Shown in pieces: positions 1 to 13,632 of a DNA stretch of 52,949 nucleotides. How positions within the stretch are numbered: position 1 is the stretch's first letter; each line of letters begins with the position of its first letter. The notes beneath the pieces are model-generated. The model ran no database searches, was not told the origin of the DNA, and saw only the letters and a list, made by a program, of their open reading frames with translations. This DNA comes from Chromera velia (Eukaryota > Sar > Chromeraceae), in NCBI GenBank assembly GCA_018398765.1, contig JAHBMJ010000182.1, positions 2,036-54,984 of the forward strand, in the 5' to 3' direction. Both the position numbers and the translations under genes were made by a program.

Positions 1-1842
1 TTTTTTTTTTTTTTTAGTCTAGTGGTCAAAGGTCCAAGCAAACTTAGCAAAGGTAGGTTTTGTAGTTAGATGTGTTTTTGTTATATGTTTGGCACTTCCA
101 ATAAAATAATAGAAAAAAAAATAAAAAAGATTAGGCTTCTCCAGATTTTTTTTTTCTTTTTTTTTATCACTGTGTGTCGCCTAGGCTTTGGCGTGTCTGG
201 CAGCTCCAGTCTGGACCAGTCAGGAAAGTACCTCCCAGGCCTCCAAAGCAACATTCCTTCTTTCTACCAGGAGGCCGCAGAATCGATCCCCAGTAATTTT
301 GCCCAATGCCCTGTGTCTGTTGTCATCCTCCCAGGCTAGCGGGATAGGTTCCTGGTGAATCTGCTGGTTGTGGGAAGGCGAGATTGTTTTATGTTCCTGT
401 TGTGGAGAATTGGCGTCTCAGGGGTATTAATCAACCTCCAGCTCCCCCGGTAAGTGGTTCTGTCCTGCTCTTTCCCTCCAGACAGGAGTATATGAGTATT
501 GGGCAGTACCTTTGTGCGATGGCTGCAGGTTTAAAGTGCTCAAGAAGGAAAAAGCCCTTCCGGCAATTTGACATAGGGCGCCATCTGGAGTGTATCTTTC
601 TGTTCATGAGCAGACTTGTCAGTTAAAGTCCACAGTGCATCAACCATTCCTTATCCCCTGTTACAACTAAGTTACCTGGACCAGATGGAGCGTATTGGTA
701 TACATTTTATCATCATTGATGTACCACAACCCTTTCTGAACTTCTGAGTCTAGGAAGGCTACTTTGGCCTCTTCAGGTGTCAGACCTCAGACGTCCATTC
801 TTTGGACTCCCTGTGAGTCTGGGAGTCGTTTTTTCTACACCAAACAGCTAGAAAGAGTCTAGAGAGGCGAACTAACGTTTCCTAGGGTCGTTGGTTTGAG
901 TCCAGGAGGGAAAAGGGAATAGAGGGCTGTTCCTTTTCCCCTCGAAATTTTTGAGCCGGTTAAGGTCTAGCGGTGGGTTCTAATTGGTCCATGCACATCT
1001 ATATGACCCGCCGCCGCGTTGCGCTAGATTAGAAGTTAACAACATTAACAACTAGATTAACAAATCGATCTGGTAACAACTTCTAGTAACAGTTTGAACT
1101 ATCTAGTGAACTATACACACTTAGGAGTATACATACAAAAATTTATCATAATAGATATTTAATAATATAATCATCATAATAACGGGAAGGCCCTTAAGCC
1201 CTAAGGCGGAACCTATAGGACGGAATTTATAGCAGTCAATCGATCATCAAGCAATATCATAAAGAACAACATAATCTAGAACATAAATTTATTCTCAAAC
1301 TTATGGTCTAGCTTATGGTGCACATTAGTGTAAATGGTGCCAGTGGTAAACAATAATTTAGACAATTATTGATCTTCTATCAAAGTAATCAAACTGAAGC
1401 AGTGAAGCTGTACGTATGAAGCTGCATAAAGATTTAAATTAAATCATTTAATACTTTCACTCTATAAGTGCGTTCATGAGACTGTGTGCATGCAATTAAG
1501 ACAAACGTTCCAGAAACCGAGCGAGAATTCAATCAATTGCATTTCAAATGCCCCGCAAGTTCGATCTCTGATCGAGAATCGCCCTGCAGGCCTTCACGGA
1601 AACTTTAACCTTCCTTCACAGCCTTGGCTTGGCTTCGTCAATCCCCTTTTATCATTCCCTTCCTCCCTCCCCCCTCGCCTGCAGGGTGTCCGATGCATTC
1701 TGGCATGCATGCATACACACATGCCTTCACTGCCTTCGCCCTTCCTTCTTCACTGATTGCGATCGACTCAGATATGAGACTCTCTCTTTTCACATGGAAA
1801 GAAGAGAAGAGTGCACCCCCCCCCGTCAGGCCAGTCAGCACC
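1..1842. other. Gene-free left flank
   Basis: I see no convincing gene here. It opens with a T-rich stretch (1-170). It becomes AT-rich between about 1000 and 1450, with many short direct echoes of TTAACAA and CTAG. The short open frames have no recognisable domain and no convincing splice partners. The 3' end of the minus-strand PHD gene lies immediately to the right, so roughly 1500-1842 may be its 3' untranslated region and downstream flank. Confidence 0.5.
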
Positions 1843-4800
1843 TCACTTCTGGTGCTGCGCTTTCGTCTCTGCTGAGGGCGCTGCTCTCCCTTGCAGCCCT
1901 ACGGCAATCTGCGAAGGACCAGCTGCAGCACTACCACTTGAAGGCATCGGTGCGACAGCTGCTGCTTGCAGATCTCTCATGAATGCCGCCTGCGAGGTCC
2001 CTGCCGTCCCCCCCAACTCAGGTTGAGAGGGGGGAACAGGAAGGCCCCCTAACGAGGAGGCCCCAGGGAGGCCAATACCCAGAGACCCCCCCGCAATACC
2101 TCCCAGACCTGCCAGCTGTTGGTGTGTGGGGAGTGTGACGGGGTGACCACCGGAGTGACCGGACAGCCAGGGAGACGGGGAACTACTGCCACTTCGTCCT
2201 GCTGTAGGCGGACGAATTTGTGCGGGGGGGCGAGCTTGGGCAACTGGTCGGGCCCCGGCATGAATCTTTAGCGGGGGCTGCTGCCCTTCCGTGCCCCCTC
2301 CGCCACTTTGACCTCCATGCGAGCCGGGGCCCTCTCTACGAGGAGAGGGAGGGGGGCCCTCCTTTCTTTTCTTGGACCCCGGCGGGCCCTCCCCGGAACG
2401 GCTAGAGAGTGCGGAGGGAGACTGAAGACCGGAGACAGGAGGATCAACATGGAGCTGCGTGACGGTCCCGGAAGGCGCAGTTGCAAAGAGCGCAGTAGTG
2501 GTGATCCCCATTCCCCCGGAGCGGCCACCTGCCGCTGAGGGAACAGGTGAGGCCGGACCCGGAGAGGATGGAACGGTGCCAGAGGCACTTCTGAGAGGGG
2601 GCTTTGTGACCAGGTGGGGGCCGTTCTGGTGCTGCTGTTGTCCTCCTGGCACTCCCGCCTGCCCTGCTGTCGGGGGCAACAGGGACACAGCGCCTGGTTG
2701 ACCTCTGCGCAGTTGTTCCCCTGAGTAGGGGTTGCGGCCTCCTGGGTAGGGGCTGTTGGAATTGGACCGTTTTCCGGGGGGGATTCTGCCTGCTGCGAGT
2801 GCATCTTGCCTTCCTGGAGGCTGCAGCCCCCCCCCCTGGGAGGAAAAGCTGCCGGTAGGGGATACACGTGCCGCAGCAAGGGAGGCGGGGGGAAGTGCCC
2901 CCATGAGAAGCTGGCGTGTGGTCGAGTGGGGTCGGACGATGTCGAATGGCAGTGGGGCGTGGAGGTTCAGGACGTCCCCGACTGCGTGCAACTGCAAGCA
3001 CTTCAGCCGCTCGCGCTTCGTGATAAAAGCCCCCAGCTCTTTCAGTTTCGGGAGAGTCTGCGGACACGAGCAAAACATCCACGCATACAGACACGAGAGC
3101 AGAATGGGGGGGAAGAATCGGGGGGGGGGAAACATACAGGACTTGCAGAGGAGGGAAGGCAGAGATCAGAAAACGGAAGCTGAGGTGCGAGCAGAGAGAA
3201 GGGACCCATCCCATCCATTCATCCATCTGGCTTCACCCCCACTGGTGGTTGGCATGCTGCTTACTCAACTGTGCATGCCGACGATGGCTTTCCTCTCACG
3301 GACTTTATTTTGTTGTCATGCCCATACGACACATCTACAGAATGCATTTATTTCCCCCTACCGTTCCCCCTTTCCCACTTCACTCGATCGTTGACTGACT
3401 GACCTCCTTAATCCCCTTGACGAATGCTCTTGCCTCGTCAAGATCTTCACCGAGCAAAGAATTCAACCCTCCCGAAGCATCCCCCCGACCCCTCTCTCTT
3501 CCACCCTCAGTGCCTTGACGCGCCGGGGCCCTCCCACCAGTCCCCCATCTCTTCTTGCTGCCCTTCGCCAGGCTCCACTCCTCACCTCCCTCCCCTTCTG
3601 TGCATGACGCCGGAACGCTGCTGTCAGCTCCTTGACTGTCAAGCGTTGAAGGACCCACCGTAGGCGCGCCGCCACCTGCCCCGGCCGCAGCAACAGCAGC
3701 CGCTGCCGCCGCAGGAGGACTGGCGGCGGTTGCAGTCTTCTGTTTGTTTTGAATTCTGGAAGACTTTTCTCGCGTCGCAGGAAGCGTCTGTGCTTGTGGC
3801 TGAGATGCGGTTGTAGCCGTCTGTGCCATGGCAGCTTTGGCTTTTGCCTTTGCTTTTGGGTTCGGTTGGGGTGGTTGTTGTGCCGCCAGTTTTGCTGCCC
3901 TCTCCTCCGGAGTGAGAGGTCGAGGACTTCTGTCGTAGACCTGCTGGAGGATGCACGCGCGCGCCTCCTTGTGATAGGCCAGGGACCTGCAGATTGTTTC
4001 AAAAGAGAGAGAAGAGAACATCGCAGTCAGTCAGTCAGTCAGTTCAAGTGGGACCTGAGAAGCTGGTGAGTTTCTCAATGAACAGACCAGAGCCGAAAGA
4101 AAGAAGAGATGCGAAAAAAACAACAGAACGAACAGCGTGGCCCCGGAGGGCGGAGCGAGGCTTGGAGCATGTTCGCACGGAGCTCTCCGCCCGGGGGGCA
4201 CTTAATCCCCCGCGACTCCTTCCTCCGGCACCCTGAGGCGACGCTCGCGGGCGCACACAGGCCCCGGCATGCCCTCAAAACTTGACGCGTAGAAAACATG
4301 CCGCGGCCCCTGCCTGGGCCCTGAGTTCCACACCGATGCATGCATGCATGGCCCCGCGGAGGGCGGAGCTGTAATTCGTTCATGCCCTCCGGGACCTTTG
4401 GAGTTGCGAGCGGAGCGAGCGGCTCTGTAGCTGTTGCATAAACTTGTGCATGGTAGAAGAGTAAGACAAAAACGGTTGAAAGAGACCAGAGCGTATCCAT
4501 CCTTCACACGATAGATTGAGGAGGAAGTTCTCACTCACTCCGCACAAACAAGAACAATCAAGCAAAACAACAAAACGGAAAACGGCTCTTCATTCCTCGT
4601 CCAACGTAGGGCCGACCTCTCGCGTCCCTCTGGTGTGTGCTTCTCACAAAAGACGTGCATCGCGACCCCTGTCATGGTGAAGAACCCACGCGTGCTGCAG
4701 TCAATTAAATATACCGACTCCTCCCCACCCCTCGTCACCGAAGGCCCACCCCCTGAGGTTTGAAAGCTTACAGAGGCCCCTGTACCGGTCTTCTCTGCAG

Positions 4801-7800
4801 CGGCTGCAGCGCTACCGGCTGGCGGCTCGTCTTTCGTCCCCCCTGCCCCCCTCTGCACTGGCTGTGAACAAGCACGCACAGGACGACCTACATCCTCACA
4901 GCCATGAAGGCTCAGCCCAGCAGCAAACGCACAGAAAGGATGGAACACGGCTGCACAACCGGGGGAAGCACACGCAACGACTGCCCCTCCCTCTTTGCCA
5001 CACCCACCACAGACTTCCTTCTCACTATACCCCTCTGCTGCCTTGTCCTTCTCTCCCTCTTCGTGTTTCTGCCTCTGCTGCTGCAAGGCCTTTTCTCGTC
5101 GCCTCTGCAGCCAGCAAGAGTCAGGAAGGGGAGACAGGTCCCACCGGTCCATCGTGTTCCAATTCAAACAGAATGCTCCGTGCTGCAGGAAAAAAGAAGC
5201 ACAAAACGGATGCACCCATGCCTCCCGACAAAGCGCACCGCTCACGCCAACGAAAGCGCTGCGAGCGGGGAGACTGAGCATACCCAAGGGGGAGTTCGCA
5301 AGCGCTCCCTGGTGGAAAGTCAGCTGTCTGCGTGTCTTCAGACAGGCACTGAGGAAGGGTGATCCTCCCATATCACCCCCCATCTCGGCTGATGAACCGC
5401 CAGAGGCAGTCAATGGAGAGGCAGTGCTGGTGTCCCCAGCTGCTGCCTTCTGTCGGAACGCGTACAGAAATTCACGGGTCGGTGCTACGTAGCCGTCCTC
5501 AACCGTGATCTCTGGCCCCTTTTCTGAGGGCCCTCTCTTGCTGTCTGCTGGAACGGATGCAGCAACTGCTGCGGCTGCAGCTGATGCCATGCCCCCAGAA
5601 ACAGACGGAAGGGGCGAGGCTGCTGGACCCCCCGCCCCCCCGGCTGTAACTGTGAACGCAGGAGATGGGAGAGGGGACGGGGACGCCGTTCCGTCTCCCC
5701 CAAACAAAATGCATGCAGAATCGGAAACGAGGGCGCGGACAAGCGCTGCGGGGAGCACGGGACCATCATGCTCCTCTATGTCGGCAGGCACGTAGGCGCG
5801 TTTCAAGGCACCTCCTGGCTGCAGACAGCAGCTGCACCGTGCCAGGACAGAAGGAGCTGCCGGTTCGGGCGGGTTGAAGACTTTCAAGTGATGGGCATCG
5901 TCTGGAAGGGGGGGGGCTTCCTCACAGGTGGTGGTGGAAGGGATCAGTTTGGATTCAAAGTCGGGACCCACCGGCAATTCTGGAGGACACTTTCTGTCCC
6001 CCTCACTTTCTTTCTTCACACACCCCAATAGCTCTTCGGCATCCACAGGGATATGTGTACCGAAAGGGTCCCCCACACCGTTTGTTCCGCCTGCAGCAGC
6101 AGAAGGTGCGGGGGAGGGTTCCTCTTTTTTGACCGTCAGCGAAGGGAGGGAGGGACTGGCAGCTGCCCGATTCACAGCCTCGAAAGGGATCTCTTGGGGT
6201 GCGGATTTGAATGGAACTAGAGACGGGAGCTTCCCCACCCCACCCGCACTTCCTGTGTCCGTCTGGGTGCGTGTTAAAAGATTGAGCCCCCCCCTTCCCC
6301 CCATGCCCCCAGTTCCCCCAGGGACAGTGATGGACAACCCTCCCCCCGACATGGTCCGGCTCTTCTGCCTTCCTAGACCCCCCATCCCTCCCGACGCCGC
6401 CCTCCCAAGAGAGGGCATTGTACCCCACCGTGTCCTTCTGTTCTGCCGGACGCTCTCCTCGTACGCCTGCATGCATGCAGTGCATTCATCCATTCATCCA
6501 CTCATTCCTTTCCTTCAGATAACAGCAGCAGAAGAGGGATTGAGCGCGCATCCACATGCAGAAGGAAAAGCACAAAAAGTGTACGAGAGGAAGTCTGGTT
6601 CTTTGGAAACCTTCGAGGAGCGGTCCAGAGGACGTGAGGACGACATGGAAAGAAAAAAAGATTTGCCAACGCTGTCAATCAATCCATCGACCAAAACTCG
6701 CACGAGGAAGTGAATGGAAGGTGAATGTTCAAAGTGTAGGCAGACTCACTCGCAGCGGAAGAACACATACATGCATGCATGAGAAACGACCGACCGACTT
6801 ACCATAATGGCCGCACAGGGTGCACAGTAGTAGATCGGTCTTTCTTTGTCAGGATCAAAAGCGAATGTCCACGCGTCCAGGCCGTAGCACTGCTTGTGCG
6901 TGAATATGCGACACCGGTAGCACGAGACCGTCAGACCTAGGTCTGCGGGTTGGAGGTCACTGCCTGATTTCCTGAGCCATTCCGAGACATGGCCCTGCTC
7001 GGACGTTGTGTGATCTGCACACAGTGGACCTCCAAAACAGACGGCGCAGCGTGGAGGCGGCACAGTCAGTTTTCTCTTCTCCTTCTCCTTTTCCTTTACT
7101 TTCTCCTTATCCTCTTTGTAGGGCTCTGTGGGAGACGCGTCGGGAGGTTTTGGTTCTTCTTCTTCGGCCTTCTTCTCGGGGAGTGGAAGGTCCTCGAATA
7201 CTACGCCCTCACTCTCGAAAAGAATGCGGTTGGGTGACTCCTTGTCCAATCGGAACAATCGGAGTTCGGTCGGGGGGATGTCCCGCAACCCCCTCACGAG
7301 GCCTAACCTCACATTCGACCAGCGCTGCGTGGCATACATCTGGCCTGCCAAAACTTTCAGGCCGGTTGCAATGCCCGAAGATCCCTGAAGGTTCATCAGG
7401 GGTGTGTGTGCGAGGTCAGAGGTACAGGGGACCGCTTCGGAGGCCTTCAACCTCCCACGCCGCTCAGGCTGCAATGTGCCGAACCAGGGGGCAAAGCCGA
7501 AACACTGCAGAGGCAAGACTCCAGGGGAATAACTCTCGTGCATCTCATACCGTCGCAGGGCTTCCGAAAAAACGGCTTGTCGGAGGGAGTGGCGTTGCTT
7601 TCGCAGCTTCGCTCTCGTCTCCCTCCACTTTGCCTCCACACACGCGAGCTCAAGCCCCAGCTCATCTCCCTCATCTACTTTCTCAACAGCGGCAACACCT
7701 TCTTTCTCCCCCCCCTGAGCAGCCTCAGGGTCGCGCTCTCTCTTGATTCCCTTTCCTGCTGCACCTAGCGGCTCTCCAACAATATCCCCCCCTTCCTGCG

Positions 7801-10800
7801 GCAATCCCGCAACGGGACTGTCGTCATCGTCAAGAACGACAACCATAGAGGACGATGTGCCTCCCGGGGCTGCTGCAGGCGCCGTGTAACCGCGCGGGGC
7901 CTGGACCCCCGCAATGGGCGGCAGGGGGGACGCAGGTCGGACTGCGGCGGCTGTCGTTGCCGCAAATGCAGGAACGGGGGGAGGTGGAAATGCTCCCCCC
8001 CCTACCGACGCTTCTGCAAGGGATCTGGGAAGGGGAGAGCGCGTGCTGCTGCCAAGTCGTTCGAACGGCTGGACTTTTGCTGGTGAAGGGGAGACACCGA
8101 GATTGCTTCGTCTGTCTGTGAATGTACAATCGTCCAAGTCCCCGGCGAGTAAATCTGCATCGAGATCTATGAGGGGCAGTTCTGGAGACTGATGGAAATG
8201 TGGAGGCTGCTGTTGGGTTCCGTTGGTCATGGAAGAGAGATCGAGGCCCCCTTCTTTGCTCCTTAGTGGGTGTGGTATTGCGGACTGGAAGGGATTGGTG
8301 GGATGGTGTGTGGCATTGGGAAGCACGAGTTGCGTTCTTCCCTTTTCAAGAAAGAGATGATGAACGGAGTTCTCTTGAATGAATGCGAACTCATATAGAC
8401 AGAGCGAGGCACTCATCCTTCTGATAAGATCGGCTCGCTCCTCATTTGTTTCCCTATCTTTGTCGTGACTCGATAACTGGACTTCCTTTCCCACCCTCCC
8501 CTCATTCTCCTCACCCCCACAGAGACAACCCTTGATCGCTGCTTTGACCATTACCTCAAGATCACTCGAACCTTTCAGGGCACTAGTCTTCTCTTTCAAG
8601 AACAAAAAATTGTCTCTGTCAAAAGCCGGAGGGTACAGGTACCACCGGGACCAGCACACAACCGGAGAATCATCGAGCCCTTCTGCCGTCTCCCCCCCTT
8701 CTCCACCACCCCCCCTACCTTCTCTACCCCCCCCACCTCCTTCAGCACCCACACCCATCGTTTCATCAACAGAATCCACGTCAATTGCCTCCGGCACAGG
8801 CTTCTCCTTCTGCTGCTGTGCGTCTGCTGCGATCGCTATGGAAGGAAATGAGCTGCCCAGTTTGGGTGAGAGGGACGGTTGGGTGTCTAGCTTCAATTGG
8901 GACAGGCGACGGGAGTGACGAGTGGGCGAGGGGGAAGCAGTATTCTCTTTCTTTTCCTTTTCCTTCCTAGATCGACTTCCCGGCTCTTCTCGGCGTCTCG
9001 CTTCTTCTCTTTCTGCCTTCTTCACCTTTTCCGCTGCAGCTCTTGCAGCTAAGTATTTCATCCTTCGCTCTTTTTGACCATCCACTCGGAGCAGAACGGT
9101 GAAAGAGAGAGGGGCACCATTCACAGTCTCAAACCCCGGCCCATCGACTGTTAGCCCCCCAGTCTCTGTGGCTTGGGTTTTAGTTGAAGCTGATGCGGAT
9201 GCAGAGGAGGCAGAAGCAGACGAATAGACAGGGGGCTTATCGAAGGAATTCCGCGTCTCCTCCTCTCCATCGCTCTCCTCATTTACGAGAACCTTCAAAA
9301 ACTCCGCTGTGAACTCATAAGGACCCCTTTCTGAGGCATTCATCCTGCCGCCCATAGCCTTCCCACCCTTTCCTCCACTCTTTCCTTTTCCACCCCATCC
9401 TTTTCCCTTCCCCTTTCCCTTTCCTCCCGTCTCTTTCTCATCCCCCGTATCTTCAGGCTCATGCTTCAGGGCTTCGCGCAACAACGCCTTCACTAAGTTC
9501 TCGCTCGGGTCCACAAAATGCCGAGCTACAGACGGATCCCCACCCCCCCGTGCATCGACCTTAGCAGGTCTCTCAAGGGCGAGAAGTTTCGGAACCGTCT
9601 CGTCTGTCTGGAGGTGCTGGGGGACGAGGAACTTACGGAAATAAGCGTCAAAACGTCCCCAATTCAACGTGCGCTGCTGTACTTTTGCCTTCGCTTGAGG
9701 CCGACCCCCACCCCACCCGCCTGGTCCCCCCCTCCCGCCGCCAGTCCCCCCCGACTGCCCGCCGCCACCTCCCCCTGTGCGCCCAGGATCCTCAGATCCA
9801 TCGGGACTCTCCCGAAAACCCCCACTGTGCCCACGTGTCAATGTCATGAAAGAACCCCCACGACCCCCTAGGGCTTGTGAGCCTCCCCCTCCGTCGTTCC
9901 CCTGTTTCCGTGGGCGCCCTGGCCCCCGCTTTGGCTTCAGGGGATCAGGAACGGGGGCAGGGCGGACTGCCAGAGACGCCGCTGCCGGGGCCTGTGCCCC
10001 TGACGCGAGATGATTCGTTGAGGTGCCGAATGCAGGCGCACTGCTGTGAATTGAGGGGGGGGAGGGGTCTCCATAGGGAGGGGGGGACGTCGAAGATGCA
10101 TAGGAGGAAGGAATGTCAATAAGGGGAGGGCGCATGATGCCGCCATCACCACCCTGGAGCCTGCTGCTGCTGCTGCTGCCGAGATTGGCTTGGGGGTGCT
10201 GCTGCGTACCTACGGCAGACCGCATCATCTCTGACTGCGCCGCGCCCCCAACCGTCAATCCAGCGGACTTCTCGAGAGGGGGAAACAGCCCTGCACCCCC
10301 ATCCCCCCCTGCGAGTCGTCTCTGTCGTGTATAGATCTCCTTAGGTGATCGGGTAGTGGCAGACACCCCCCCCCGCCCTCTCCCTCGCCCCCTTCCCCTT
10401 CCCCTGCCCCTTCCACCAGCTGACTTTGTTGTCACCATACCCCCCAACCCGAGGGAACCTCTCCCTGCCGATCCCGGAGCGCCACCCGGACCCGGGCCAA
10501 CTGCATTCGGGTTCGGGCTCCCTGCCAGAGGAACTCCTGAAGCGCTCTGGTGTGTACCCTGCTGCTGCTCGAACTGCAAACCCTGCTTGAAGGCCGACAA
10601 GAAAAGAGAGAGGGAGGGAGGGAGGGAGGAAGGGAGAAGACAATGAAAGAATGACTAACATGAATGAAAAGGGAAAAACGAGAGAGAGGGCCCAGTCACC
10701 GTCCGCCTGGCATGCAGGCACAGCGCTTATGCCTTTCGTCCTTCTTTCCTTTCTTCCTTCTTTTTTCATTCCGGATCCAAACGAAAGTCCCAGCAGAAAG

Positions 10801-12458
10801 GAATTGAGTGGGACAAAAACAGGGTGAGGGGCTTCCTTTCAGATTGCAAACTCAACGCGACGGTGGGGAAAACGATTAAAGCTATCGACTGACCAGCGAG
10901 TGACTGGTCAGTAATCCCCCGGGTAGAGGAAGAGACGGATTAGGTGCTTTCTCCCTCTCCTCTGGAGTCGCTGACAAAGACAGAGACGCCGAAACCGAAA
11001 CAGATGCAGCACTTGCTGATGTCGCCTGAGATACCGTGGCAGTGGGCACCCTGCCTCCCCCTCCTCCCTGAGGAAGAAGTTGAAAGTGGCGGTTCGAGTC
11101 CTCCCCACCGGCATCACCACTAATGTGAAGTCCCTTCACAGGCTCTACCCATGAAGAGGGAACCTCAGACTCCATCCCCTGACCTCTCCCCCCCTTTGAG
11201 TGCATTGCCGAGTCCCCTCCTGATGGTGCATGGTGACTGCTGCTGCTACTACTGCTTTCTGACGGTTGATCGAAAAAGGCACTCACCTCTCCATCTAGAC
11301 TGGAGGGGGGAGGCATGGGACGGGGAGGGGGGGGGCGTGGCCCATCTCCGTCCCCGCCCAGGTGATCCTGCAAAGGAAAAACAAAATGAAAAGAGACGAA
11401 TACAGAAAAGGCGGTCAGGAAACCAAGTAAGCCGGTTCGGGAGCGACTTGTATGCATATGGCTAACTACATCTTCCTGTGAGATTGAAAGCTTTTCTCTG
11501 TGTGTCTGTGTCTCTCTCTCTCTCTGTGTCTGTGTGTGCGTGTGTGTCTCTCTCTGTGTGTGTGTGTGTGCGTGCGGCAGAAAGAAATTGAGCGTCAGCC
11601 AGACGAAGAGCAGTGGGGTGAGTGACGTCTTTTTCCTTTCTTCCACATTCCCTTTCTTCGTCCTCCAGCCAGGCGTGACCCACCACCGCTCTTAACTTCT
11701 CTGCAGCAACTTACCAGAGACTCTTCTCCATCTGCTCGTTTCAACCCGTGCACAGGGCGAACGTCGATCTCTCTGGACGCCTCCACTGCCCCCCCACGGG
11801 GGCGGGGAACACTCGATCCTCCCGTTGCCCAACCCCCAGCTTTGGGGGGCCTCCCAATGCGCTTCTGTTGGGGCTGCATGCGGGGCGCCTGCCACTGCGA
11901 ATTCATGCCCTCACCCCCCCCGGGTCTCGGAGCAGAGAGCGAAAGGGAGGGGACACCTCGCCGCCCCCCAGAGACCTGTGTGATCGGATTCGACGATGCC
12001 TGAGACCTGGTACCCTTCAAACGCTGCTGGAACTTTCTTGACAGCGTCACGGGAGGGAAAGAAAGACCCCCCCCCTGCACCACGCTCACTTCCCCTGTGC
12101 CGTCTCCATGCCCCGCAGCTTCCACAGACCGCAATGGGATGTCATCCGGGGAACCCTCCCTTCCTTGAGCAACCTCTACCCCTCCACCTCCCGCACCGAG
12201 ACCTTCACCGAGCAGCTGTACTTCTCTTAGGCTTTCTTGGGCCGTAGCAGGATAGGAGACGGCAACCTCTCCTCCCTTTGTTCCCGCCTCTTGAGTGCCG
12301 TCACCGTCCCCCACTCCTTCAGAGGCCTTCGCTGGTCCTCTGAATGCAAAAAAAGAATTAAACATAAAATACCGTGCCTGAGGAACCCACTGGACTGCTT
12401 ATTCCGATGATTCACCTCCTCAGGTAATTTGTTCGTGGAGACGCTCGAGGCACTCACC
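1843..12458 (-). CDS. Very large PHD / zinc knuckle / extended-PHD chromatin protein with AT-hooks
   Basis: Probable nuclear histone-reading protein. Exons, 5' to 3' on the minus strand: an uncertain exon ending 12458, then 12339-11715, 11367-10894, about 10582-6803, 6466-4539, 3986-3404, 3057-1843. All joins keep phase (at least 2,867 residues) and end in TGA. AT-hook motifs occur at about 11850 (RIGRPPK) and 9905-9940 (RGPGRPRK), and a GR-rich tract at about 10370-10410. A PHD finger spans about 7050-6820 (CAVC, CYRC, HKQC, CAPC). An extended PHD in the next exon runs about 5845-4650 (CSCC with GGALK, W-H-P-F-C, CGGC, FHPFC, HVFC, H). This order is the PZP module of the BRPF/JADE/AF10 families. 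The remainder is Gly/Ser/Pro/Lys-rich and probably disordered. The true 5' end is unresolved: the exon ending at 12458 has no in-frame ATG, so further upstream exons are likely. PZP identity is firm; the partner complex is unknown. Confidence 0.8.
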
Positions 12459-13632
12459 TGCAGCCGAGGGTAGAGAAGGAAATGATACCAAGAAAGAGGT
12501 CACACACAGGACTTGGCGGCCGGCAGGGCTTATCAGGTGAGCAAAAGCACAGAAAAGGAAGCGAGAAGCAAGGTAGAAGGCTAAGAGGCCCATCCAAAGC
12601 CACCAGAACCTGTCTACCTCTCCTGCGGTGCGGTTTCAGGCGAAAAATGCACACGAGACTGGCACTTGAGGAGCCCTGATCCGAACAAATGAGCCGGAGA
12701 CGGTCGGAAAGCGGCTCCAGAGAGTCGTACAAAGATTTTGAGGAATGCAGAAGAGTCAAAGGGGTGACCTGAAACTGAAAAAAGCAAGATCGCCCGTGAA
12801 AAAAATCCGAGAAAAAATCATTCTAAACCGACCTCAAACCGTTGTTGTCATCTTCGTATCAGCGAGACTGCGAGAGATCACCGACTTGTCAAGTCCTTCC
12901 TGGCCAGTTATGGCCGACCAAAAAACCCTCCCATTCTGCATCTCGACTGTATGAGAAACGAAAAGCCTTCTCCCGCACCCCAGAGTGCCAATCGGCATCA
13001 CATAACGGTAGAGACTGCGAAGGGAAGGGACCCTCAAACCACCTCTCTTTTGAGACGTGCGCTTGACCTGCCGTCCACACTTTCCCGTGCAGCTGAATTA
13101 AGTCAGAGTGCGCGCGTCAGCAGCCATCTGACGCACGCAAGCGGTGCGTTCGAATTTTTGTGCCGACCGTTCCCCGCGCCATGCATCCGTGGAACTCACT
13201 CGCAAGTTGACGCGCGCTTCTGTGCGGCCCGCCCGGCCTGAAATGGCCGCGGGTCCGACCTCGCGAATTTCGTGGTCGGAGAATGTTGGAGACGCCGGCA
13301 ACAAAATCACTATTTTTGAAGGAGCAAAGGGAGTTTATTGTCGACTGCCATTCTTTCCCCTTTCCCATCGGCTTCACTTGGCAAAGAACTCTCCGGCTTT
13401 CCCCACGTACGACCAGGACTGGGACACCGTCTTGATGCCTGTTCTGCGTTCAGTGTAAACGGAAGGCGACCATCCAGCCAGTCCCTTTCCTTCCGTCCTT
13501 CAGTACTTTTCCTCCTTTCCTCCACGACACTACAGGCACGTGTCGCCCCTCCACTGGACGTACTTATCCCCATTCAGCACCGCGACCTGTCATTTTGCAT
13601 AGTCTTGTGAAAAAAGGAGGCAGAAAGCAAAG
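12459..13632. promoter_or_regulatory. Divergent intergenic region between PHD gene and eIF4A3 gene
   Basis: Two genes are transcribed away from each other across this 1.2-kb stretch, so both promoters, and probably the missing first exon(s) of the PHD gene, should lie here. No TATA-like or other core element stands out. The segment is GC-rich around 13050-13280. The helicase ATG at 13633 closely follows an A/G-rich leader. Open frames here lack recognisable domains. Confidence 0.4.

Noticed and set aside
890-905. GGTTTGAGTCC, like a tRNA B box
   Set aside because: No matching A box and no cloverleaf could be drawn upstream.
11088-11104. CGGTTCGAGTCC, another B-box-like word
   Set aside because: It lies inside a coding exon of the PHD gene and no tRNA fold surrounds it.
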